A stretch of DNA of 5,153 bases from NCBI GenBank assembly GCA_937975585.1, contig CALJUC010000041.1:1-5153 (forward strand). Direction: 5' to 3'. The notes under the pieces are model-generated. The model searched no databases and was not told where the DNA came from. It worked only from the letters and a program-made list of their open reading frames with translations. Numbering within the stretch: the stretch's first letter is position 1; the number at the start of each line of letters is the position of its first letter. This DNA is from an uncultured Moraxella sp. Lineage in GTDB: Bacteria > Pseudomonadota > Gammaproteobacteria > Pseudomonadales > Moraxellaceae. Positions 1-5,153 of this stretch are shown here, piece by piece. The translations under genes were made by a program, and so were the position numbers.

Positions 1-1307
1 AGCGCTTGCATTTGTCTCAATGCCGCCATGCGTGTAGCAACTGGCAGGCTTGCATTGCTCAAATCACCCGCCATCTGTTTATACATTTGCACGTCTTTAT
101 CAGACTGCGGACCTTCCATTTTTGGCATATTTGAAACAAGTTGACCCGCAATCGTACTAAGCTGTGCTGTGCTTTGCGCCCCTTCAGTTGACACGCCAAA
201 CCAACTTGCCCCAGTATCTAATAGGCTACCAATGCCGCTACCTGTAGCCTTTCCGCTCGACAAGATTTGCGCCGCTTGCTGGGTTAATGATAGTACGTTT
301 TGTGCCCGTTTTGTTTCCTGCTGCGGTGAGTTTTTGTTGCCGCTACCATCGCCCAATGACGTAGCTTGCTGTCCAGTTTTAGGGTCAATAAAAGCGTCTG
401 CCGTGCCGTCAGGGTAAACGGTATAAACCTTGCCATTGATTAGCTGCTGCTTGCCTTTCGCTTTTTCAGCAGCAATCTCTTTTTCCGTGCGCTGGGTGGC
501 TTGATTAGCGGTGTATTTAGCGCCTTCAAGCGAATTATCGCTGCTATACATTGTGCCTTTTAAGCTATTATCACTGCTATACATACTCGCTTGAGTGGTA
601 CGCGCATTGTTACGTTCAGACGTTTGATTGGTGTCAATCGTATTTTGGCGCGATGTCTGATTATCAAGCGCATTGTCCGCCGTGGTAAGATTGTATTTCG
701 GGTCTTGAATCCCCTTATACATGGCAAACGCGTATTTCTGTGCTTGTGCAGGGTTAGCGGGTAGATTATTAATCAATCCTAGCTTTTGATTATAAGTCGC
801 TTCATCAATCAAGCCGCGTGATTTTTGAATCTCTAGTTGTGCAATTCCTGCGTTTTTACCGCCATTTAGCACCGACCCCCATACCATTGAGTCAAGTTTG
901 GTATTTTGGTCAATGCCAAGTCCTGTAGATTCAACACCGACCTTTTTACCCTCTGCGGTTGACTTGCCTGCGTCCGCATCATTTTTGCGACCCAGCGCCA
1001 AAGTTTGCGCGGTATCTGCATAGGTTTTATTCAAATCTGCATCAAACTTTAAGCCATCTTTAAGCGCCTTTGCTTCAGACGCTCGATTGTCGTTATACTG
1101 CTGCATAAGCTGTGGGGCAAATAGCTTGTGCTTTTGAGCAAATGCCTTTTCTTCCTCAGGCGTTGCCATTTTATTCATGTCGTTAATTTGACGGGCAAGC
1201 AATAATTTACCAAATGCACCGCCAAGTTCGCCCAGCATATTCATGTTATTGGCTTGCTGTGCTTGCGCGGCTAGTGTGCCGTTTGTGATGATACTAGGGT
1301 CTAACAT
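1..1307 (-). CDS. Large phage virion protein, probable DNA-ejection/internal protein (3' end outside window)
   Basis: The frame is open from ATG at 1307 to the left edge, giving 435 codons with no stop, so the C-terminus is missing. The start MLDPSIITNGTLAAQAQQ follows a strong GAGGTGA ribosome site that overlaps the stop of the upstream gene. Regions: an Ala/Gln/Met-rich helical N-terminus (about 1-45); a charged helical stretch (about 48-110); residues 208-284 built of seven 11-residue units rich in Asn, Thr, Gln and Ser; a short hydrophilic linker; then from about residue 352 a block with GKATGSGIGSLLD and, at 394-403, MPKMEGPQSD. I recall that last block from many phage structural proteins, although I cannot name its Pfam entry. 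The position directly after a gp7-like gene corresponds to P22 gene 20, an ejection protein that enters the host with the DNA. That role is inferred from position and low-complexity helical composition; direct similarity to gp20 was not established. Confidence 0.8.
   Translation of the reverse strand, partial: MLDPSIITNGTLAAQAQQANNMNMLGELGGAFGKLLLARQINDMNKMATPEEEKAFAQKHKLFAPQLMQQYNDNRASEAKALKDGLKFDADLNKTYADTAQTLALGRKNDADAGKSTAEGKKVGVESTGLGIDQNTKLDSMVWGSVLNGGKNAGIAQLEIQKSRGLIDEATYNQKLGLINNLPANPAQAQKYAFAMYKGIQDPKYNLTTADNALDNQTSRQNTIDTNQTSERNNARTTQASMYSSDNSLKGTMYSSDNSLEGAKYTANQATQRTEKEIAAEKAKGKQQLINGKVYTVYPDGTADAFIDPKTGQQATSLGDGSGNKNSPQQETKRAQNVLSLTQQAAQILSSGKATGSGIGSLLDTGASWFGVSTEGAQSTAQLSTIAGQLVSNMPKMEGPQSDKDVQMYKQMAGDLSNASLPVATRMAALRQMQA
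456..686 (-). repeat. Array of seven 11-residue (33-base) repeats within the partial ejection-protein gene
   Basis: Read on the minus strand, residues 208-284 divide without gaps into seven units of eleven residues: TTADNALDNQT, SRQNTIDTNQT, SERNNARTTQA, SMYSSDNSLKG, TMYSSDNSLEG, AKYTANQATQR and TEKEIAAEKAK. Units 4 and 5 are nearly identical; the others share the period and mostly begin with Ser or Thr. An 11-residue period is typical of extended helices with a hendecad pattern, a known feature of some coiled-coil and membrane-associated helices. The period is seen directly. A helical, extended structure is an inference. Confidence 0.65.
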
Positions 1308-1310
1308 AAC

Positions 1311-1317
1311 TCACCTC
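1311..1317 (-). promoter_or_regulatory. Ribosome binding site GAGGTGA for the partial ejection-protein gene
   Basis: GAGGTGA lies three bases before the ATG at 1307 and overlaps the TGA stop (1318-1316) of the gp7-like gene. This match to the Shine-Dalgarno consensus fixes the start, and the overlap suggests that a ribosome ending on the upstream gene can restart here. Confidence 0.75.
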
Positions 1318-1972
1318 AAATTACTGGATTCATAAATTTTGCAGCCGTGCCCGCCAAACCAAGCAATGACCCAAAGCCATTAGCGACACTATTACCCGCC
1401 GCAATCGTGCCTGCCGCTTGAGCATTTGCCCCCTGCATCGTGTTTCCTGCAATCGCTTGCGCGGTTTGTGTACCCGCATTACCTGTTTGCGCTGCCGCAT
1501 TTTGCCCGATGCCTACCAAGTTTGATAATCGGTTGTATTGGTTGGTTTGGTCAGCATTAAATCGATTATAGGCGTTTTGATACTCTTGGCTTGCTGACTC
1601 TTGACCATAGTTTTGCAGGGCTTTGAGCGTTGCACCCGACAATAAACCGCCTTGCGCCGCTGCACTACCTTGAATGGCGTTATTGCCTTGATTGACACGA
1701 AATTGGTAGCTAGGGTCATCATAAATATCTTGACCTGAATAGGTTTGATTAAAAAAACCATTAGGCTGCATTTTGCCCATTAATTGTGCCAGTGCATCAC
1801 TACCAGCCGTGCGATACGGGTTTAAATCGCCTCGCACCTGGTCAAACATATCTTTTTGAATTTGACTTGCTTTGTCCGCTGCCTCTGCTTGTTGCGCTGC
1901 CGCATTTTTCGCGGCTTTTGCTTGCTTATTTGCCCCAGTGACTGAGCCAATCGCATCACCAACAAATGACAT
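1316..1972 (-). CDS. P22 gp7-like DNA-transfer (ejection) protein
   Basis: This 218-aa protein is close in length to P22 gp7 (229 aa), an ejection protein carried in the capsid and delivered into the host envelope or cytoplasm to help the genome cross. The sequence is rich in Ala, Gln, Gly and Asn. Its N-terminus has a small Gly/Ala segment (about 4-14) followed by an Ala/Lys/Gln helix (15-45). The core signature at about 86-124 reads DPSYQFR, then SAAAQGGLLSG, then KALQNYGQ, a pattern I associate with the widespread phage DNA-transfer/injection family. A second helix with Tyr, Asn and Gln follows (125-160), and a Gly/Ala-rich, fairly hydrophobic tail (about 183-213) could contact membrane. 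ATG at 1972 is preceded by AGGGGAA and lies one base after the stop of the GNAT gene. The next gene starts 8 bases downstream. Family assignment is from remembered motifs plus synteny; membrane contact is inference. Confidence 0.82.
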   Translation of the reverse strand: MSFVGDAIGSVTGANKQAKAAKNAAAQQAEAADKASQIQKDMFDQVRGDLNPYRTAGSDALAQLMGKMQPNGFFNQTYSGQDIYDDPSYQFRVNQGNNAIQGSAAAQGGLLSGATLKALQNYGQESASQEYQNAYNRFNADQTNQYNRLSNLVGIGQNAAAQTGNAGTQTAQAIAGNTMQGANAQAAGTIAAGNSVANGFGSLLGLAGTAAKFMNPVI

Positions 1973-1973
1973 A

Positions 1974-2420
1974 TTATTCCCCTAATTTTTTAAACATAAT
2001 CGTTTCGATTGACTCAAAACCCTTGTGCTGCCAAAGCTTACTATTATCTTTGGCTTGTAGATTTGCGAGCGTCCAAAAGCTGGCGCGCTCTTTGATATAC
2101 TGCGTTGAATATTCGAGTAGCTTTGCTGAGTGTTTGCGATGTTCAGGCAATACAAAAATCGCATCGGTATGTGCGTGCACATAACCTTTATGCCGCATCA
2201 TTGGTGTGGTAAATATCCAGTGAAAACCAATAGCCTTACCGTTTTCTCGCATCACCAAGCAATGAAAACGGTCGCAACGCTCAACAGCGTGATACATCTC
2301 TGTGTCAAAATCGAGTTTTAAGCCAGTAAAACGCGCCTCTTCTAACGCAAAAACCTGTTCACATAGCGGCATAAGCTCATTAATGCAGTCCGCCCACTTT
2401 TCGCGGTCAATCGTTATCAT
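1974..2420 (-). CDS. GNAT-fold N-acetyltransferase-like phage protein
   Basis: This 148-aa protein has the layout of a GCN5-related acetyltransferase. An N-terminal helical part (1-45) is followed by FHCLVMRENGKAIGF (strand, turn, strand; about 53-67), then HTDAIFVLPEHRKHSAKLLEYS (about 84-105), which corresponds to beta-4 and the acetyl-CoA loop, and a C-terminal KLWQHKGFESIETIMFKKL that matches the usual ending in which the chain reaches a Gly-Phe and a last strand. The pyrophosphate-binding loop, normally Q/R-x-x-G-x-G/A, is here R-K-H-S-A-K, so both small residues are lost or shifted and catalysis is uncertain. Similar GNAT-like genes occur among phage structural genes, as I recall. The start overlaps the previous gene by ATGA, and the next gene begins one base after its stop, so it is co-translated with virion genes. 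No substrate can be inferred; a structural or assembly role is possible. Confidence 0.75.
   Translation of the reverse strand: MITIDREKWADCINELMPLCEQVFALEEARFTGLKLDFDTEMYHAVERCDRFHCLVMRENGKAIGFHWIFTTPMMRHKGYVHAHTDAIFVLPEHRKHSAKLLEYSTQYIKERASFWTLANLQAKDNSKLWQHKGFESIETIMFKKLGE
1977..1983 (-). promoter_or_regulatory. Ribosome binding site AGGGGAA for the gp7-like gene, inside the end of the GNAT gene
   Basis: AGGGGAA lies four bases upstream of the ATG at 1972 and encodes the last residues (Leu-Gly-Glu) of the GNAT protein, whose TAA is separated from the ATG by one base. The arrangement supports this start and translational coupling. Confidence 0.6.
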
Positions 2421-2743
2421 ACCGCCTGTTCCATGATTGATAGCGTGGCATTAGCGCCTTGCCCCACAAGCACCACTTGCATACCCTCAGTGAGCACATG
2501 ATTGATGACTTCTGGGCAAAGATAACCTTCGTTGGTGCCCAGTGTTTTCTTAACCAAGCGATTAGACGCTTGCACTGAGCCACTGGCAGGGACCAAATAT
2601 ACCTCAATGCTAATCGGGCTTTCTGTGGCGTTGTGAAATGTTAATGCGCGGATTTGTGCAACTGACAGACCAGGCACGACATAAGCAATATTATTATCTG
2701 CAACTAGACTTTGCGGCTTGAATGGGTTTAGATATCGAATCAT
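2417..2743 (-). CDS. Small phage virion-associated protein, probable beta-sandwich
   Basis: This 108-aa protein of unknown function alternates hydrophobic and polar residues like a beta-sandwich. Recognisable segments are NNIAYVVPGLSVAQIRALTFHN (about 17-38), SPISIEVYLVPASG (about 42-55), a Ser-Asn-Arg-Leu stretch, and GYLCPEVINHVLTEGMQV (about 73-90). I recall proteins with this pattern (inducing a fold resembling VP-rich strands, then YLCPE followed by NHVL) as small uncharacterised products in phage structural regions, including podoviruses. It has no signal peptide and no membrane segment. Both ends are coupled: ATG at 2743 overlaps the TGA of the preceding gene by four bases, and its own TGA overlaps the ATG of the GNAT gene by four bases. 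Position after the tail hub suggests a virion decoration, head-tail or tail-tip part, but nothing here proves that. The Shine-Dalgarno signal is weak, so its translation probably depends on the upstream gene. Confidence 0.78.
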   Translation of the reverse strand: MIRYLNPFKPQSLVADNNIAYVVPGLSVAQIRALTFHNATESPISIEVYLVPASGSVQASNRLVKKTLGTNEGYLCPEVINHVLTEGMQVVLVGQGANATLSIMEQAV

Positions 2744-3078
2744 GGGGAAATAATCTCACTGGTTGGCATAGCGACCATATCAAAAGTGGGTGATGGGTTT
2801 ACAGATACAGCAACCATCGGCATAGTTTCAGCATGCATAACGGGCAATGCCACTGTATCAAATTGGGTGTTAGACATATTTAGCAACATTTGCCCTGTTA
2901 GCGACTGCGTTGGCAGTTGGCTTGATAGCTGTAGCAAAGTAAGCGAATCCGCCAAATCGCCTACGTTTAGCATTGACGCTAGTTTTTCAAAGAATCGCAC
3001 CCAAGTTTGGTTCATCACGCCATTGGTATACATCGGCTCAATGATGGGAACTTGTGATACGCGGGGAATTTGTGGCAT
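2740..3078 (-). CDS. Small phage protein with N-terminal WVRFFEKL motif, unknown function
   Basis: This 112-aa protein starts MPQIPRVSQVPIIEP and carries NQTWVRFFEKLASML at about 23-37. A Pro-rich start followed by a Trp-x-x-Phe-Phe amphipathic helix is, as I recall, common at the N-terminus of small phage neck or tail-associated proteins, where it may act as a docking segment. The middle (about 40-70) is Leu/Ser/Gln-rich. The C-terminal 40 residues are rich in Met, Pro and Val and contain a repeated FDxVAxP (73-79 and 99-105). It lies where P22 encodes the tail needle gp26, but it is half that length and has no long coiled coil, so I do not call it a needle. ATG at 3078 directly abuts the TAA of the gp10-like gene and has a strong AAGGTGA site. 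Its TGA overlaps the next start by four bases. Confidence 0.75.
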   Translation of the reverse strand: MPQIPRVSQVPIIEPMYTNGVMNQTWVRFFEKLASMLNVGDLADSLTLLQLSSQLPTQSLTGQMLLNMSNTQFDTVALPVMHAETMPMVAVSVNPSPTFDMVAMPTSEIISP

Positions 3079-4485
3079 TTATCTCACCTTTGCTTTTGCG
3101 CCTAGTAAAATCAATCTTGCCGCGTCGGTCATACGCACCCGAAAGACACGGTTAAATGATTGACCAAGCCTACGAAAAATTAGGCGTTTTTTATACTCAC
3201 CGATACCGCCTAAACTCTCTTGTCTGTCATTCGACCAGGTGCGCCCTTTATCATCTGACCAATCGAACATAATCAGCGGCTTAGCATTTTCATCCTGCCC
3301 CACTTGGGCCATGATTTCGACTTCATCAAAAACAAGGCGCTGTCCCTGTGGGTTTAAACAAGGCGTCACCCGCTCACGCATGATTAAGCTACCATTATCC
3401 GTTTGGCAGTTAGGGCATAGTCGATACACAATCCCACTAGCTCTATCACCTACCAAATGCTCACCCTCAAAAAAACAGTGGCTATTAGCGCGGTGGTGTT
3501 CATGACTAAAGGTTTCAGTGTTGTAAAAACTGCGCTCATGCCACATTTGCACTGACGCGTCATACACCCATGTTTTTTGAGCGGTGGGAAAGCTAATCAC
3601 ATAAAAATTATGCCCCTCGCGCTGATAGCTAAATGCATAGGCATCATCAATCTGCGCGTAACTGGCAAGCTCATTTTCAATAGCATGGTTGCTAATTCGG
3701 CTCACTTGATAGCCTTGCGTCATGACAATTTGCGCGTTACCGTGTTCAGTTTGTGATAGCCAAATCAAGCTACTACCAAACGCGCTAACAGAATCTTTAG
3801 CCGCACAGCCTACTGGAATATAGGCGCCAGATGTACGCTGATATGGCAAATCCTGCGAGCCTGTACTATTCCAAATTTCGGTGGTTTTTACACCGATGAG
3901 CCATAACTGCCCGTTGCTTGCAATCACGCGCACTAGGTTATCGCTTTGCGCTTCAGCCGTGGCATAATTTAGCGCGGTTGTCGTGGTGCTTAGTAAGTTT
4001 GACCATTGTATTTTGCCGCTATCGGGGACCGACCAAACAAACCGAGAGTCTAAAAACGTCACCGATGACGCACCAAAAAAGCCGGTATCATCATTAATTA
4101 GTAGCTTGGTCAAACTGCTATCGGCAATTTTGTAGCGGTAGGCGTCATCACCGACAATCATCACTTGCACACTGTCATCGGCAAACGTCACTAAGTCAGT
4201 GCCGCTAATCTCACCAATCTGCTGTGATACGCCATTTTTAACAACGTACAATGCTGTGCCAGCTACTACTAAAAAACAGTCAGGCAAGGTATAAAGCCCA
4301 CGAATTGCACCGGTAAACTCAAATCGTTTGACTAGCCCTTCGGTGGGTAGTAATGCGCTTACTGACTGCGTATTACCGCTTTCAATGACCTGCGGATATA
4401 GATTAAGTGTGCGCTGGCAGTCAATCGCCCAATCTTGCAAGTGATAAGACTGCCCCACAATGGGGATATCAATAAGTGCAGCCAC
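3079..4485 (-). CDS. P22 gp10-like tail hub / packaged-DNA stabilisation protein
   Basis: This 468-aa protein is nearly the length of P22 gp10 (472 aa), which binds below the gp4 ring, closes the portal channel after packaging and forms the tail hub. The opening IPIVGQSYH...DCQRTLNLYPQ is typical of the family. Residues about 130-209 follow the gp10 pattern: a DTGF turn, then DSRFVWS, IQWSN, ASNGQLWLIGVKTTEIWNSTG. The C-terminus KKRLIFRRLGQSFNRVFRVRMTD also parallels gp10. An exact Asp-box, SDDKGRTW, lies at 410-417. Mostly beta structure is expected; the related T7 nozzle gp12 holds a beta-propeller. An unusual CPNC (357-360) is followed by C376. The start is GTG at 4485, supported by GGAGTAGGT just upstream and by the conserved N-terminus; it overlaps the gp4-like gene by 17 bases. 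Family assignment is strong; the propeller is inferred. Confidence 0.92.
   Translation of the reverse strand: MAALIDIPIVGQSYHLQDWAIDCQRTLNLYPQVIESGNTQSVSALLPTEGLVKRFEFTGAIRGLYTLPDCFLVVAGTALYVVKNGVSQQIGEISGTDLVTFADDSVQVMIVGDDAYRYKIADSSLTKLLINDDTGFFGASSVTFLDSRFVWSVPDSGKIQWSNLLSTTTTALNYATAEAQSDNLVRVIASNGQLWLIGVKTTEIWNSTGSQDLPYQRTSGAYIPVGCAAKDSVSAFGSSLIWLSQTEHGNAQIVMTQGYQVSRISNHAIENELASYAQIDDAYAFSYQREGHNFYVISFPTAQKTWVYDASVQMWHERSFYNTETFSHEHHRANSHCFFEGEHLVGDRASGIVYRLCPNCQTDNGSLIMRERVTPCLNPQGQRLVFDEVEIMAQVGQDENAKPLIMFDWSDDKGRTWSNDRQESLGGIGEYKKRLIFRRLGQSFNRVFRVRMTDAARLILLGAKAKVR
3084..3090 (-). promoter_or_regulatory. Ribosome binding site AAGGTGA inside the 3' end of the gp10-like gene
   Basis: AAGGTGA encodes part of the final Lys-Val-Arg of the tail hub protein and lies five bases before the ATG at 3078. 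Stop and start codons are adjacent with no gap. This settles the start of the 112-aa gene. Confidence 0.7.
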
Positions 4486-5152
4486 GATTACCTACTCCAA
4501 TATTAATTGAGTTTTTGACGTATAGCGGGGTGATATTTGAGCGTTTGAGCAAGTTAATCGCGTTGCGCTGATTGACCACCAATGCGCTCGATGGCTCTAC
4601 TCCAAACATCGGGGCAGTCTCTAGCGCTAACGTGAGCTTTAAAGCTCGCTCATACTGCTTTGGTAGGTGCAATTCATCGTGTGGGCACAAGTCAAATGGC
4701 AAGGTAAATGCTTTGATTTTCAGCTCACTGCCATCGGTATCGATGACAAACGACCAATTAGGGTCATCGACTTGGTACATCACGCCAGCGTATTTGCTGT
4801 CATTGGTATCACGCACTAAGGTAATTGGCTTGTCATCAAGCCACGCACTATCTGATATGCGCGCAATTTCTGCGGTAACATCTGGACGGGCAAGCACTTC
4901 GCCACAGCAAGTTAATTCATACTCACAGCAATCACCTTCAATTTTGCCCACAAGGTAGGTATTGCGACCTTTTGACAATGGGATAGTGATTGTTGTAGCT
5001 TTGTGGACATACAGCTTATGGGTTGCCCACTGGCTTAAAATATCTTGTAAGGCCTCAATCGCGTCAGCAACTTCTTCGCCACTGGCGTTTTCACCGGCTG
5101 CTAACACGCCTAATTGCTTTAACGCGGCTGATACGATTTTACTGACGTTCAT
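4469..5152 (-). CDS. P22 gp4-like tail accessory / head-completion protein
   Basis: This 227-aa protein begins MNVSKIVSAALKQLGVLAAGE, continues EEVADAIEALQDILSQWATHKLYV and resumes at about 154-205 with helices (DLCPHDELHLPKQYERALKL, then LVVNQRNAINLLKRSN). The same plan, helical ends recalling P22 gp4 and the T7 tail-tubular gp11, fits the ring adaptor that sits under the portal, seals packaged DNA and receives the tail hub. Residues about 53-150 form a beta-rich insertion absent from the 166-aa P22 gp4, so this is a longer branch of the family. That insertion holds two Cys-Cys pairs (75-76, 82-83). The gp10-like gene directly downstream, overlapping by 17 bases, matches the P22 4-10 order and the physical contact of the two proteins. 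The ATG at 5152 leaves one base of upstream sequence, so its ribosome site cannot be seen and a slightly earlier start is possible. Confidence 0.85.
   Translation of the reverse strand: MNVSKIVSAALKQLGVLAAGENASGEEVADAIEALQDILSQWATHKLYVHKATTITIPLSKGRNTYLVGKIEGDCCEYELTCCGEVLARPDVTAEIARISDSAWLDDKPITLVRDTNDSKYAGVMYQVDDPNWSFVIDTDGSELKIKAFTLPFDLCPHDELHLPKQYERALKLTLALETAPMFGVEPSSALVVNQRNAINLLKRSNITPLYVKNSINIGVGNRGCTY
4490..4498 (-). promoter_or_regulatory. Ribosome binding site GGAGTAGGT selecting the GTG start of the gp10-like gene
   Basis: GGAGTAGGT ends four bases before GTG at 4485 and lies inside the coding end of the gp4-like gene. It holds two possible Shine-Dalgarno cores (GGAG and AGG). 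The next in-frame methionine codons are far inside the conserved domain, so the GTG is the only start that keeps the family N-terminus. Confidence 0.7.
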
Positions 5153-5153
5153 T

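Noticed and set aside
169..417. Plus-strand open frame of 82 codons with many Cys and Pro
   Set aside because: It is antisense to the partial ejection-protein gene, whose continuous 435-codon frame and conserved MEGPQSD motif explain the region.
1..1307. Apparent gene-free stretch, since no long open frame with both ends lies here on the minus strand
   Set aside because: Reading from ATG at 1307 gives an uninterrupted frame to the edge. It is a gene truncated by the window, not a non-coding region.
1316..1972. Possible collagen-like or antifreeze-like low-complexity protein, from its Ala/Gly/Gln content
   Set aside because: The DPSYQFR ... SAAAQGGLLSG ... KALQNYGQ signature and the position after head-completion genes fit the phage DNA-transfer family better.
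1966..2184. Plus-strand open frame of 72 codons rich in Cys
   Set aside because: It is antisense to the GNAT gene and crosses its junction with the gp7-like gene. It has no motif and no support.
2786..3163. Plus-strand open frame of 125 codons
   Set aside because: It lies antisense over the 112-aa gene and the end of the gp10-like gene, which have family motifs and ribosome sites. Its translation resembles no known protein.
4572..4958. Plus-strand open frame of 128 codons
   Set aside because: It is fully antisense to the gp4-like gene. The product is Ser-rich with no recognisable domain, as expected of a shadow frame.

Overview
The window is one tightly packed, minus-strand gene cluster from the virion-structure region of a tailed phage or prophage with a short-tail (podovirus, P22-like) plan. 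Seven coding regions read from right to left and fill nearly all of the 5153 bases. Neighbours overlap, abut, or lie at most 8 bases apart, so the block looks like part of one long late transcript. I see no RNA gene, transposon, CRISPR array, origin, attachment site or convincing terminator. Neither end of the cluster is inside the window.

In transcription order: (1) a 227-aa head-completion/tail-accessory protein like P22 gp4 (5152-4469); (2) a 468-aa tail hub / packaged-DNA stabilisation protein like P22 gp10 (4485-3079, GTG start); (3) a 112-aa phage protein with a WVRFFEKL motif (3078-2740); (4) a 108-aa probable beta-sandwich virion protein (2743-2417); (5) a 148-aa GNAT-fold acetyltransferase-like protein (2420-1974); (6) a 218-aa Ala/Gln-rich DNA-transfer (ejection) protein like P22 gp7 (1972-1316); (7) the first 435 codons of a large protein, probably an ejection or internal virion protein, cut off by the left edge (1307-1).

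The order matches the P22 late region: gp4 closes the portal, gp10 forms the tail hub, then come small genes, then the proteins ejected with the DNA. In P22 the tail needle (gp26) and gp14 lie between gp10 and gp7. Here three small, unrelated-looking proteins fill that interval, and one has an acetyltransferase-like fold.

The host is probably a gammaproteobacterium of moderate GC (mid-40s percent by eye). Moraxellaceae such as Moraxella, Psychrobacter or Acinetobacter would fit, but this is a weak inference from base composition and style. The sequence does not say whether this is a free phage or an integrated prophage. I found no sign of a wholly new system. The points most worth a second look are the GNAT gene inside the virion operon, an 11-residue repeat array in the partial ejection protein, and unusual cysteine clusters in the gp4-like and gp10-like proteins.
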